From Rhodovarius lipocyclicus (lineage in GTDB: Bacteria; Pseudomonadota; Alphaproteobacteria; Acetobacterales; Acetobacteraceae): 64,000 bases of DNA. The stretch's first letter is position 1; each line of letters opens with the position of its first letter. A program made the position numbers and the translations under genes. Below the pieces are notes generated by a model. The model had not been told where the DNA came from, searched no databases, and worked only from the letters and a program-made list of their open reading frames with translations. The DNA is taken from NCBI RefSeq assembly GCF_009900765.1, contig NZ_JAAABL010000001.1, forward strand, positions 434,001-498,000, written 5' to 3'. This document shows positions 44,715-53,036 of the stretch, piece after piece.

Positions 44715-44912
44715 GCATCCTGCCGCCTACCCCTCGTTCATATGCCTGCGAACGGAACACAGCCATGCCCGCACCCGGCCCGCGGCGCGCCTGATCGCGC
44801 CGGGGCCGCATTGCCGCGCCCCCCGTTCCCGCTAGCCTCGGCCCCAGGAAGACACGGGAACGGACCGCCCGGCCGCAACGGCCGGCGGCCTGCCCGATCG
44901 TCAGGAGGTGAA

Positions 44913-45893
44913 ATGAGGCGACCGGTGCGCGCTGCGCTGTTTCTGGCAACCCTGCTCATGGCCTTGCCCGCCGCCGCCCAGAGGCCCTTCCCGGAGCCGG
45001 GCCGGCCGCTGACCGTCATCGTGCCCTATCCGCCCGGCGGCGGCAGCGACGTGACCGCCCGCGCCCTAGCGCCGGAGCTGGAACGCACGCTGGGCACGCC
45101 CGTCGTCATCGTGAACCGCGCCGGCGCCAGTTCGCAGATCGGCATGGCCGAGCTCGCGCGCTCGCGCCCCGATGGCTACACCATCGCCTATGGGCTGTGG
45201 CCCACCACCTTCACGCTCTATCTTGATCCCTCCCGCCACGCCCCGTTCAACCGGGCCAGCTTCGCGCCGCTGGCGATGCATGTGATCGACGCGGGCACCA
45301 TCCTGGTGCCGGCGGCCAGCCCCATCCGCAGCTTCGCCGACCTGGTGGCGGCCGCCCGCGCGCGGGCCGGCGCGGTGTCCATGGCCGACCCCGGCCTGCT
45401 GGGGTGGGAGCACATCTCCTCCGTGCTGATGCAGCGCGCGCTGGGGATCGAATTCAACCAGATCCATTTCCAGGGCGGCGGGCCGGCGACCACGGCCGTC
45501 ATCGCGGGCCAGGTGGACGTGTTGATGGCCAGCAGCAGCACCGCCCTGACCCAGAGCCGCGCGGGCACGCTGCGCGTGCTGGCGACGCTGACCTCGCAGC
45601 CCGTGGCCTCGCTGCCCGGGGTGCCGACGCTGGCCTCGCTCGGCACGCCGCTGACGGCGGGTTCGGCGCGCGGCTTCGTGGCGGCGGCCGGCACGCCGGA
45701 ACCCATCATCCGCCGCCTGGCGGAAGCCCTGGAAGCCGCCATCACCAGCCCCGCCCACCGCGAGGCACTGGCCCGCTTCGGGCTGGAAGCCAGCTTCATG
45801 GGGCCCGCCGAATTCGATGCCTATTGGACGCGGGAGGAAAACGCGATGCGCGGGGTGATCGAGGAGATCGTGAAGCAGGGGCAGAATAACTGA
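44913..45893 (+). CDS. Bug-family solute-binding protein
   Basis: The 326-residue receptor has a signal peptide (RAALFLATLLMALPAAAQ) and the family segments LTVIVPYPPGGGSDVTARAL, VIVNRAGASSQIG and HFQGGGPATTAVIAG. The ATG at 44913 follows a perfect AGGAGG; upstream frame is Gly/Arg-rich non-coding. It is the third Bug receptor in the window and ends before a REP-like repeat and terminator. Confidence 0.93.
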   Translation: MRRPVRAALFLATLLMALPAAAQRPFPEPGRPLTVIVPYPPGGGSDVTARALAPELERTLGTPVVIVNRAGASSQIGMAELARSRPDGYTIAYGLWPTTFTLYLDPSRHAPFNRASFAPLAMHVIDAGTILVPAASPIRSFADLVAAARARAGAVSMADPGLLGWEHISSVLMQRALGIEFNQIHFQGGGPATTAVIAGQVDVLMASSSTALTQSRAGTLRVLATLTSQPVASLPGVPTLASLGTPLTAGSARGFVAAAGTPEPIIRRLAEALEAAITSPAHREALARFGLEASFMGPAEFDAYWTREENAMRGVIEEIVKQGQNN

Positions 45894-45908
45894 GGGGGGG
45901 CGCACGGC

Positions 45909-45980
45909 GGGGCTTTGCCCCGGACCCCACCTAGGGGCGCTGCCCCTTGAAACCCCGCCAAAGGCCGAAAGGCCCTTGGA
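45909..45980. repeat. REP-like GC-rich repeat, forward copy
   Basis: Three small hairpins follow one another: GGGGC-TTT-GCCCC (45909-45921), AGGGGC-GCT-GCCCCT (45933-45947) and AAGGCC-GAAA-GGCCCTT. This arrangement is common between genes of GC-rich Rhodospirillales. It separates convergent receptor genes and has a related inverse copy 100 bases away. Confidence 0.7.
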
Positions 45981-45990
45981 ACCCATAAAC

Positions 45991-46025
45991 TGGCGCCCAA
46001 TCTCCATCGGTTGGGCGCCATTTTC
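45991..46025 (+). terminator. intrinsic terminator
   Basis: TGGCGCCCAA (45991-46000) and TTGGGCGCCA (46011-46020) form a perfect 10-base stem with a 10-base loop and are followed by TTTTC. Orientation fits the forward Bug receptor gene ~100 bases upstream. Confidence 0.85.
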
Positions 46026-46072
46026 AATAAGAAGCGACTTTCCAGGCAGTAGCGCCAGACTCACCGGGGTCC

Positions 46073-46146
46073 AGGGCCGCTACGGTCCTGGCGGGGTCGC
46101 CAGGGGCAGAGCCCCTGGCTGGGGGCTCCGGGGGCAAAGCCCCCGC
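46073..46146. repeat. REP-like GC-rich repeat, inverse copy
   Basis: On the minus strand this reads as the same family as 45909-45980: GGGGGCTTTGCCCCC, then CCAGGGGCTCTGCCCCTGG. The two copies face each other around the terminator, between convergent genes. It abuts the stop codon of the next receptor gene. Confidence 0.65.
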
Positions 46147-46149
46147 CCT

Positions 46150-47721
46150 TCACCCCTTGCGCAGGTTGGTGAACACCGGCGCCCCGTTCAAAATCCCCGT
46201 GATATTCCGCCGATACGCGATCGGCTGCTTGAACAGCCCCAGCGGGATATAGGGCACCACCTCGGCGGCCTTGGCCGCGATCCGCGCGCCGATCTCGCCC
46301 TGCTGCGCCGTATCGGCCATCAGCCATTCCGTCCGCAGGGCTTCCAGCTCCGGGCTGTCCGGCCAGCCGGTGGCGCCGCGCGCACCGTTCGCGCGCAGGA
46401 AGGTGTGCATCGCCGGCAGCGCCTGGTCCATGCCCGACCAGTAGGTGCAGTAGCAGCTCCAGCCCCCCTGCTCGACCGGGTTGCGGCTGTTGATGCGCGC
46501 CACCACGCTGCCCCAGTCGGTGCTGACGTAGTCCACGTTCATGCCGAGCTGCGTCAGCACGTCGCGCATCACCTCGCAGATCGCGTTGATGCGCGGCACG
46601 TCGGAGCCCACGAGCAGCACCACCTTCTCGCCCTTGTAGCCCGCGTCGATCAGCGCCTGGCGCATGCCCGGCAGGCGCGCGGCATCCGTGTTGCCGAAGC
46701 TGGGCTTGTCCGCGATGGGGGAGCCGGGCGGGAAGAAGCCCACCTCCGCCTGCCAGTAGTCCGGGCGGGCGCTGGCGACCGCCGTCATGCAGGTGGCCTG
46801 GTTCACCGCGTTCAGCACCACGCGGCGGACGGCGGCATTGTTGAACGGCGCGTTCAGGTGGTTGAAGCGGAAGGTGCCGACCATGCCGGTGCGGTCCTTG
46901 ATCTCCACCGCGATGTTGCGGTTGCGCTGCAAGGTGGGCAGCAGGTCGATCAGCGGCTGCTCCACCCAATCCGCGTCGCCGGTCTGCAGGGCGGCGATGG
47001 CGGTGCCGGGGTCGGTGATCACGTTGAACACCACGCGGTCCACATTGGGCGTGCGGGGGCCGGCGGTATAGCTAGGGGTGCCGTCCGCGCGCGGCACATA
47101 GCCGGTGTGGCGGGCATAGACCACGCGGGCCCCCGGCACGCGCTCATCGGCCACGAACTTGAACGGGCCGCTGCCCACCACCTCGGTCTGCTGGCGGAAC
47201 GGGTCGTGGTTGGCCAGGCGCTCCGGCATGATGCCCGGCACCAGCGAGGAGGCGCGGCCGAGCGCCATCGGCAACAGCGGAAACTTGCGCTTCAGGCGGA
47301 ACTGGATGGTCTTGTCATCGGGCGCCGTCAGCTCGTTGGTCGCATCCATCAGCACCTGGCCGAAGGCGTCGCGCGCGCCCCAGCGCTTGATGCTGGCCAC
47401 GCAGTCCCGCGCCAGCACGGGCGTGCCATCATGGAATTGCAGGCTGTCGCGCAGCGTCAGCTTCCAGGTCAGGCCATCATCCTCGACCGTGTGGCCGGCC
47501 AGCATCTGGTATTGCGGGGTCAGGTTCTCATCCATGCCCCACAGCGTGTCGAAGCACGCCAGCGCATGGGTGCGGGTGGTATAGGCGGTGGAGAAGACCG
47601 GATCGACCACCGCCACATCGGCGTAGGGGATGAAGTTCAGCACCCGGTTCGCCTGCGCCAATGACAGGCGGGGGGCCATGACCGCGGCCGCACCAGCGGC
47701 TAACACATGACGACGACGCAT
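46150..47721 (-). CDS. ABC transporter substrate-binding protein, peptide type
   Basis: The 523-residue family-5 receptor starts MRRRHVLAAGAAAVMAPRL (signal), and has CFDTLWGMDENLTPQYQ, DDGLTWKLTLRDSLQFHDGTP and GSGPFKFVADERVPG. It is clearly related to the receptor at 43119 (shared order of these segments), so the two are probably paralogues with different ligands. CCGGGAGAATTTGCG precedes the ATG at 47721. No ABC permease lies nearby. Confidence 0.93.
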   Translation of the reverse strand: MRRRHVLAAGAAAVMAPRLSLAQANRVLNFIPYADVAVVDPVFSTAYTTRTHALACFDTLWGMDENLTPQYQMLAGHTVEDDGLTWKLTLRDSLQFHDGTPVLARDCVASIKRWGARDAFGQVLMDATNELTAPDDKTIQFRLKRKFPLLPMALGRASSLVPGIMPERLANHDPFRQQTEVVGSGPFKFVADERVPGARVVYARHTGYVPRADGTPSYTAGPRTPNVDRVVFNVITDPGTAIAALQTGDADWVEQPLIDLLPTLQRNRNIAVEIKDRTGMVGTFRFNHLNAPFNNAAVRRVVLNAVNQATCMTAVASARPDYWQAEVGFFPPGSPIADKPSFGNTDAARLPGMRQALIDAGYKGEKVVLLVGSDVPRINAICEVMRDVLTQLGMNVDYVSTDWGSVVARINSRNPVEQGGWSCYCTYWSGMDQALPAMHTFLRANGARGATGWPDSPELEALRTEWLMADTAQQGEIGARIAAKAAEVVPYIPLGLFKQPIAYRRNITGILNGAPVFTNLRKG

Positions 47722-47858
47722 CGCAAATTCTCCCGGCAAGGATGAGCCGGAAGATTGCTGCAACGCGGCATGGCGCTGAACCGGCGCGCGGGCGCCGATC
47801 TGCGGCGGTCAGGCCGGTTCCGCGCAAATCGCGGGCACGGCCTGCCCGCAAGCGGGCA

Positions 47859-48707
47859 TCAATGGGCGATCAGCACCGGCAGGCCCGCGCCGCGCAGCAC
47901 CTGCTGGGTGAAGCCGCCGAACACCATCTCCCGCGTGCGGCTGTGGCCGTAGCCGCCCATCACCAGCAGGCCGGCCTGCACCTCGTCGCAGGTGGCCAGC
48001 AGCACATCCACCGGCTTGCCGCCGCCCTGCGGGATGCGGCGCAGCGCCACATAGGGGTTGTGGCGTCGCAGCGTGGCCAGCAGGCGCTGGCAGGAATCCT
48101 CGCTGGTAGCGGCGGCAGGGCTGCCCGCCTCCTCCTCCACGCTCAGCACCAGCACTTCGGTCGCGCGGGCGATGAAGGGCATGGCGGCGGCGACGGCGCG
48201 CGCGGCCTCCGGCGTGTCCTTCCAGGCGATGGCGATCTTGCCGAAACGGGCGTCGCCCTCGGCATCGGGCACCAGCAGCAGCGGGCGGCCGGTGGCGAAC
48301 AGCACCTCCTGCAACAGGCCCAGCGCCGCTTCCTCACCACCGCGCCGGCGGCCGGTCACCAGCAGGTCGGAGGTGCGGCCGTGCTCGGAAAGCCAGAAGG
48401 CTTCCTCGCCCACCCGCACGGTCAATTCGGCATCGGCCTCGTTGCCGGCCTGGAACTGGGCGAAGGCGGCGCGGGCGCGGGCCTCGCCCTCGGCGCCCAT
48501 TTCCTCCACCGCGTCGATCAGCCCGGCGGTGGCCATGCCGCCCGCCATGTCGGCGGAGGCGACGCCCACCACCACATCCATCGGGTCCGGGCGGGCATGC
48601 AGGAATTCGATATGCGCGCCGAACAGCCGGCTGACCGCCAGCGCCGTGGCGAAAACCGGGGCATCCGTGGCCGCACCCGTGGCCGGAACGAGGATCTGCT
48701 TGAACAT
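47859..48707 (-). CDS. universal stress protein, two UspA domains
   Basis: The 282-residue protein has two UspA-like halves: FKQILVPATGAATDAPVFATAL at the start and GKIAIAWKDTPEAARAV from ~residue 150, with the late nucleotide-binding GGYGHSRTREMVFGG. Universal stress proteins bind ATP or act in signalling under starvation and low oxygen. An FNR-type site lies 35 bases upstream of the ATG (48707), which AAAGGA precedes. An upstream extension to 48782 would cover that site and is unlikely. Confidence 0.9.
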   Translation of the reverse strand: MFKQILVPATGAATDAPVFATALAVSRLFGAHIEFLHARPDPMDVVVGVASADMAGGMATAGLIDAVEEMGAEGEARARAAFAQFQAGNEADAELTVRVGEEAFWLSEHGRTSDLLVTGRRRGGEEAALGLLQEVLFATGRPLLLVPDAEGDARFGKIAIAWKDTPEAARAVAAAMPFIARATEVLVLSVEEEAGSPAAATSEDSCQRLLATLRRHNPYVALRRIPQGGGKPVDVLLATCDEVQAGLLVMGGYGHSRTREMVFGGFTQQVLRGAGLPVLIAH

Positions 48708-48741
48708 GGGCATCCTTTCGGGGGCCATAGCGACGGCCCGC

Positions 48742-48755
48742 TTGACGGATATCAA
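48742..48755. promoter_or_regulatory. FNR/FixK-type site
   Basis: TTGACGGATATCAA has the FNR dyad TTGAC-N4-ATCAA with near-perfect arms. The centre is about 41 bases upstream of the universal stress protein start codon. Members of this regulator family respond to low oxygen or nitric oxide. Confidence 0.6.
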
Positions 48756-48781
48756 TATGGAGCCATTCCAAATGCGCAACA

Positions 48782-48795
48782 TTGACGCAGGTCAC
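48782..48795. promoter_or_regulatory. second FNR-like half-dyad
   Basis: TTGACGCAGGTCAC contains TGAC-N4-GTCA (48783-48794), another FNR/Dnr-like dyad in the same 135-base gap. It is nearer to the PepSY and two-component genes and could control that direction. Confidence 0.4.
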
Positions 48796-48842
48796 AATTC
48801 GCCGTCAGCGTGATGTCAGCCGTCATGGTGCAGAATGAGAAG

Positions 48843-49154
48843 ATGCGCAGAATGCTCCCGTTCCTGCTTTCGGCCGTGCTGTTGCCGGGCCCGGCCCCCG
48901 CGCAGGACCGCCACCGCCATCGCCACCTGGACCACGACAGCGCCCGCGCCGCCGTGATGGAAGGCCGCGTGCTGCCCCTGGCCGAGATCCTGGCCATGGT
49001 GCAGCCGAGGCTGGAGGCCCGCATCATCGAGGTGGAGCTGGAGGAGCATGACGGCGTGCTGATCTATGAGCTGCGCGCCGTCACCCCCCAGGGCCGGTTG
49101 CTGGAGCTGGAGGTGGACGCCGCCACCGGCCGCATCCTGAAGGGCGGCGGCTGA
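48843..49154 (+). CDS. PepSY-domain periplasmic protein
   Basis: The ~103-residue protein has a signal peptide (MRRMLPFLLSAVLLPGPAPAQ) and a PepSY domain with LAEILAMVQPRLEARIIEVELEEHDG and YELRAVTPQGRLLELEVDAATGRIL. PepSY proteins are small periplasmic modulators, often encoded with two-component systems that sense metals. No start is clearly favoured: ATG 48843 gives a compact signal peptide, while 48813 and 48825 are in frame upstream. Its stop meets the response-regulator start. Confidence 0.8.
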   Translation: MRRMLPFLLSAVLLPGPAPAQDRHRHRHLDHDSARAAVMEGRVLPLAEILAMVQPRLEARIIEVELEEHDGVLIYELRAVTPQGRLLELEVDAATGRILKGGG

Positions 49155-49819
49155 TGCGCCTGTTGCTGGTCGAGGACGAGCCCCGCATCGCCGAACATGT
49201 CGCCACAGCCCTGCGCGGCGCGGGCTTCCTGGTGGAGGTCGCCCCGGATGGCGAGACCGCCTGGCTGCGCGGCGATACGGAGGATTTCGCCCTGGTGGTG
49301 CTCGACCTCGGCCTGCCGCGGCTGGATGGGCTGGCGGTGCTGAAGCGCTGGCGCGCGGCCGGGCGGCAGATGCCCGTGCTGGTGCTGACCGCGCGCGGCA
49401 GCTGGGCGGAGCGCGTGGAGGGCATCGACGCCGGCGCCGACGACTACCTGCCCAAGCCCTTCCGCATCGAGGAATTGCTGGCCCGCGTCCGCGCCCTGCT
49501 GCGCCGCGCGGGCGGCATCGGCACCGCCAACATCGAGGCCGGGCGCCTGCTGGTCGATCCGCGCCAGATGCGCGTGCGGCTGGATGGCCAGCCGGTGCAG
49601 CTCTCGCCGCTGGAATACCGGCTGGTCAGCTACCTGGCGCATCACCGGGGCCGCGTGGTCCCGGCCGGGGAGCTGATCGAGCACCTGTATGGCGACGACG
49701 ACGCGCGCGATGCCAACGCGCTGGAGGCGCTGGTGACGCGCCTGCGCCGCAAGCTGGGCCCGGAGACGATCGAGACGCGGCGCGGCTTCGGCTATCTGCT
49801 GCCGGAACCCGAGGCATGA
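49154..49819 (+). CDS. OmpR-family response regulator
   Basis: The 221-residue protein has a receiver domain with phospho-acceptor Asp51 in VVLDLGLPRLDG and Lys101 in LPKPF, and a winged-helix output domain with QLSPLEYRLVSYLAHHRGRVV. It overlaps the sensor gene by four bases. It probably activates the cytochrome and RND-efflux genes after it. Confidence 0.95.
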   Translation: MRLLLVEDEPRIAEHVATALRGAGFLVEVAPDGETAWLRGDTEDFALVVLDLGLPRLDGLAVLKRWRAAGRQMPVLVLTARGSWAERVEGIDAGADDYLPKPFRIEELLARVRALLRRAGGIGTANIEAGRLLVDPRQMRVRLDGQPVQLSPLEYRLVSYLAHHRGRVVPAGELIEHLYGDDDARDANALEALVTRLRRKLGPETIETRRGFGYLLPEPEA

Positions 49820-51249
49820 CGCCCCTCGCGCGGCTGCGCGGGGCGCTGGGCTCGCTGCGGCTGCGGCTGGTGCTGGCGGGGCTGGTGGCGCTGGCGGCGG
49901 CGCTGGCGGCCGCCTCCATCGGCCTGACCGTGCTGTTCGAACGCCACGCCGAACGCCGGCTGGTGCGCGAATTGTCCGAGACGGTGGAAAGCATCGCGGG
50001 CCAGCTCGACCGCGGCCCGAACGGGGAGTTCCTGCTGACCCGCCCGCCCTTCGACCCGGGGTTCGAGCGCCCGCTCTCGGGCCATTACTGGCAGGTGCAG
50101 CATGACCGGGGCACGGTGCTGCTGCGCTCGCGCTCCCTGTGGGATGAGGTGCTGGACCTGCCGCACGACGATCTGTCGCAGGGGCAGGACCACACCCACC
50201 GCATCCAGGGCCCGGGCGGGCAGGTGCTGCTGGCGGTGGAACGCCAGGTGCAACTGCCCGACCGGCTGGGCGGGCAGAAGCTGCGCGTGGTCAGCGCCCG
50301 CGACGCGCGGGAGATCACGGATGCCAGCCACGACTTCAACGCCGATATCCGCCCCTTCCTGCTGGTGATCGGGCTGCTGCTGCTGGCGGCCGGGGTGGGG
50401 CAGCTGGCGGTGGGGCTCGCCCCCCTGCGCGCGGTGCGGGAGCGGCTGGGCGCCATCCGCTCCGGCCGGGAACGCCGCATGGGCCAGGGCTTCCCGGAGG
50501 AGATCCAGCCCCTGGCGCTGGAGCTGGACGCGCTGCTGGCCCGGCGCGAGCACGACATCGCCACCGCCGAGGCCGAGGCCGCCGACCTGGCCCATGGCCT
50601 GAAGACCCCCTTGCAGGTGCTGTTCGGAGAGGTCGGGCGGCTGCGCGCGGCGGGCGATGCCGCCACCGCCGCGACGCTGGAGGATGTCTCCCTGGCCATG
50701 CGCCGGCATGTGGAGCGCGCCCTGCAACGCGCCCGCCACGCCGGCGGCGCGCCGGAGACCGTGACCCCGCTGCGCCCCGTGGCCGCCAGCGTGCTGCGCG
50801 TGCTGCGCCGCACCCCCGATGGCGCGCGGCTGCGCTGGCTGCTGGAGGTGCCGCCGGAGCTGGCCGCCGCCATCCCCCCCGACGCGCTGGCCGACGCGCT
50901 GGGCCCGCTGGCCGAGAACGCCGCGCGCTTCGCCCGCCAGCAGGTGCGCGTGCATGGCTGGGCCGATGGCCCCTGGGCGCTGCTGGCGGTGGAGGATGAC
51001 GGCCCCGGCATCGCGCCCGAACACCACGCGGCCGTGCTGCGGCGCGGCGGGCGGCTGGATGAATCGCCGGGCCAGGGCCTCGGCCTCAGCATCGCGCGCG
51101 ACATTCTGGAGGCCCATGGCGGCGCGCTGGAACTGCCCTGCACCGCCGATGGCGCCATGACGGCGCTGCTGCGCCTGCCCTTGGGCCCGCCCCTGGCTGA
51201 CAGAACGCTGACGCCGGGCGACGGGGCGGCGTCAGCCGGCGCGGATTAG
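49816..51249 (+). CDS. membrane sensor histidine kinase
   Basis: The 477-residue kinase has two transmembrane segments (~18-40 and ~180-200) around a 140-residue periplasmic sensor, HAMP-like linker, the phospho-His260 in DLAHGLKTPLQVL, and the ATP-binding N box LAENAARFA and G box GLGLSIAR. The periplasmic domain contains several His residues (DLPHDDL, HTHRI) that could bind metal. It probably senses periplasmic cations for the downstream RND pump. Confidence 0.93.
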   Translation: MTPLARLRGALGSLRLRLVLAGLVALAAALAAASIGLTVLFERHAERRLVRELSETVESIAGQLDRGPNGEFLLTRPPFDPGFERPLSGHYWQVQHDRGTVLLRSRSLWDEVLDLPHDDLSQGQDHTHRIQGPGGQVLLAVERQVQLPDRLGGQKLRVVSARDAREITDASHDFNADIRPFLLVIGLLLLAAGVGQLAVGLAPLRAVRERLGAIRSGRERRMGQGFPEEIQPLALELDALLARREHDIATAEAEAADLAHGLKTPLQVLFGEVGRLRAAGDAATAATLEDVSLAMRRHVERALQRARHAGGAPETVTPLRPVAASVLRVLRRTPDGARLRWLLEVPPELAAAIPPDALADALGPLAENAARFARQQVRVHGWADGPWALLAVEDDGPGIAPEHHAAVLRRGGRLDESPGQGLGLSIARDILEAHGGALELPCTADGAMTALLRLPLGPPLADRTLTPGDGAASAGAD

Positions 51250-51279
51250 AAGATGGAACGAGACAAGGAGCGCATCATC

Positions 51280-51828
51280 ATGCCCCGCACCAGCCACGAC
51301 CTGTTCACGATCATCCTGCACTGGCTCACCGCCCTGCTGGTGCCCTTCGCCTATGTGGTGGTGCAGGTGATGGAGGATGTGCCGCGCGGCGCCTTCAAGA
51401 ACCAGCTCTATGGCACGCACCTGACGGTGGGCACGCTGGTGCTGCTGGTCACGATCGTGCGGCTGGGCTGGAAGCCCTTCGCGCCCAAGGTGGCACCCAA
51501 TGACAGCCCGGCGCTGATGGAGCGCGCGGCGAAGCTGGTGCACTGGCTGCTGTTCCTGGGCCTGCTGGCGGTGCCGCTGCTGGGGCTGTTCAGCGTGTGG
51601 TTCCGCGGCCGGCCGCTGGAACTGTTCGGGCTGTTCTCCCTGCCCTCCCCCTTCGCGGCCGACCGCCCGCTGGCCCGCAACCTGACCGAGGCGCATGAGC
51701 TGCTGGCCAACAGCCTGATGATCCTGGCGGTGCTGCACGCCGCCGCCGCCCTGTTCCACCAGTATGCGATGCAGGATGGGCTGATCCTGCGCATGCTGCC
51801 GGGGCGGCGCGACAAGGGCACCCCATGA
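51280..51828 (+). CDS. cytochrome b561-type membrane protein
   Basis: The 182-residue protein has four membrane helices with haem-ligand histidines in TIILHWLTAL, GTHLTVGTLV, KLVHWLLFL and LAVLHAAAALFHQ, the di-haem cytochrome b561 pattern. It moves electrons between quinol and periplasmic partners. AAGGAG supports ATG 51280 over 51253. The next gene overlaps by four bases, tying it to the efflux operon. Confidence 0.88.
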   Translation: MPRTSHDLFTIILHWLTALLVPFAYVVVQVMEDVPRGAFKNQLYGTHLTVGTLVLLVTIVRLGWKPFAPKVAPNDSPALMERAAKLVHWLLFLGLLAVPLLGLFSVWFRGRPLELFGLFSLPSPFAADRPLARNLTEAHELLANSLMILAVLHAAAALFHQYAMQDGLILRMLPGRRDKGTP

Positions 51829-53036
51829 GGCCCGCCCTGATCGGGGCGCTGGCGCTGCTGCTGGCCGCCCCATTTTCCGCCCGCGCCATGACATTGGCCG
51901 AGGCGGTGGAAGCCGCCATGGCCCGCGCGCCGGAGGGCCGGGCCCTCGGCGCCGAACGCCTCAGCCAGCAGGCGCAGCGTGAGGCCGCGAACCGGCTGTT
52001 CCCCGGCGCGCCCTATCTGCAGCTCGACACCAGCTCCGACCGGCCGGGCACGCATCGCGGCTTCGCCACCTATGGGCAGGAGCTGGGCACGCCGCTGTGG
52101 CTGCCCGGCGAGGGCACCGCCACCGGCCGCCGCGCCGATGCCGGCATGGCCGAGGTGGACGCCCGCCAGACCGAACTGCGCCTGGCCGTCGCCGGCTTGG
52201 TGCGGGAAGCCGTGGGCAATCTGGACGAGGCGAAGCTGGCCATCCCCGTGCTGCAACGCCGCTTGCAGGCCGCGCGGCAGTTGCAGGGCATCGCCGAGCG
52301 CCGGGCCGCGCGCGGGGAGGCGGCGCCGACCGACGCGCTGCTCGCGCAGTCCGAAACCGCGCTGGCGGAGGCCGCCCTGGCAGAGCCCCGCACCCTGGCC
52401 GCGCAGGCCCGCGCCCGGCTGGAAGGCCTGACCGGCCAGCCCCTGCCGGAGGATGCCCGCGCCCCCAGCCTGGCCGAGGAGCGCCCATCCCCCGCCCGCC
52501 CGCTGGCGGAACACCCGCGCCTGCTGGGCGCCGAGCGCGCGGTGGAAACCGCCCGCGCGGCCCTGGCCCTCGTCGAGGCCTCGCGGCGCGAAAGCCCCGT
52601 GCTGGCCTTGCAGACGCGCCAGGAACAGGCGGGCGCCGGGCAGGGTTTCGACAGCCGGGTGGGTGTGCTGGTGCGCATCCCCTTCGCCACCGAGGGCCGC
52701 AACCGCCCCCGCCGCGCCGCCGCCGAGGCCGATCTGGCCCGCGCCGAGGCCCAGCGCGCCCTGGCGGAGCGCGAGATCACCACCGGCCTGCGCCAGGCCC
52801 GGCTCGCGCTCGACGCCGCCGTGAACCAGCGCCGGCTGGCGGATACGGCCTTCCGCGCCCTGGATGCGCGGCGGGGACAGCTGGAACGCGGCTTCGCCGC
52901 CGGGGAATTTCCGCTGGTGGAACTGCTGCGCGCGCGGCTGGCGGCGCATGACGCGGAGCTGGCGCGCGCCCGGGCCGAGGCCGCGCGCCGGCGCGCCCTG
53001 GCCCAACTCAATCAGATCGCGGGGCAATGGCCATGA
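51825..53036 (+). CDS. TolC-family outer-membrane efflux protein
   Basis: The 403-residue protein has a signal peptide (MRPALIGALALLLAAPFSARA), then MTLAEAVEAAMARAPEGRALG and two coiled-coil repeats rich in Ala/Arg, ending RARLAAHDAELARARAEAARR. It is the outer-membrane channel of the tripartite pump, corresponding to CzcC/CusC. It starts inside the cytochrome stop and overlaps the adaptor by ten bases. Confidence 0.9.
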   Translation: MRPALIGALALLLAAPFSARAMTLAEAVEAAMARAPEGRALGAERLSQQAQREAANRLFPGAPYLQLDTSSDRPGTHRGFATYGQELGTPLWLPGEGTATGRRADAGMAEVDARQTELRLAVAGLVREAVGNLDEAKLAIPVLQRRLQAARQLQGIAERRAARGEAAPTDALLAQSETALAEAALAEPRTLAAQARARLEGLTGQPLPEDARAPSLAEERPSPARPLAEHPRLLGAERAVETARAALALVEASRRESPVLALQTRQEQAGAGQGFDSRVGVLVRIPFATEGRNRPRRAAAEADLARAEAQRALAEREITTGLRQARLALDAAVNQRRLADTAFRALDARRGQLERGFAAGEFPLVELLRARLAAHDAELARARAEAARRRALAQLNQIAGQWP

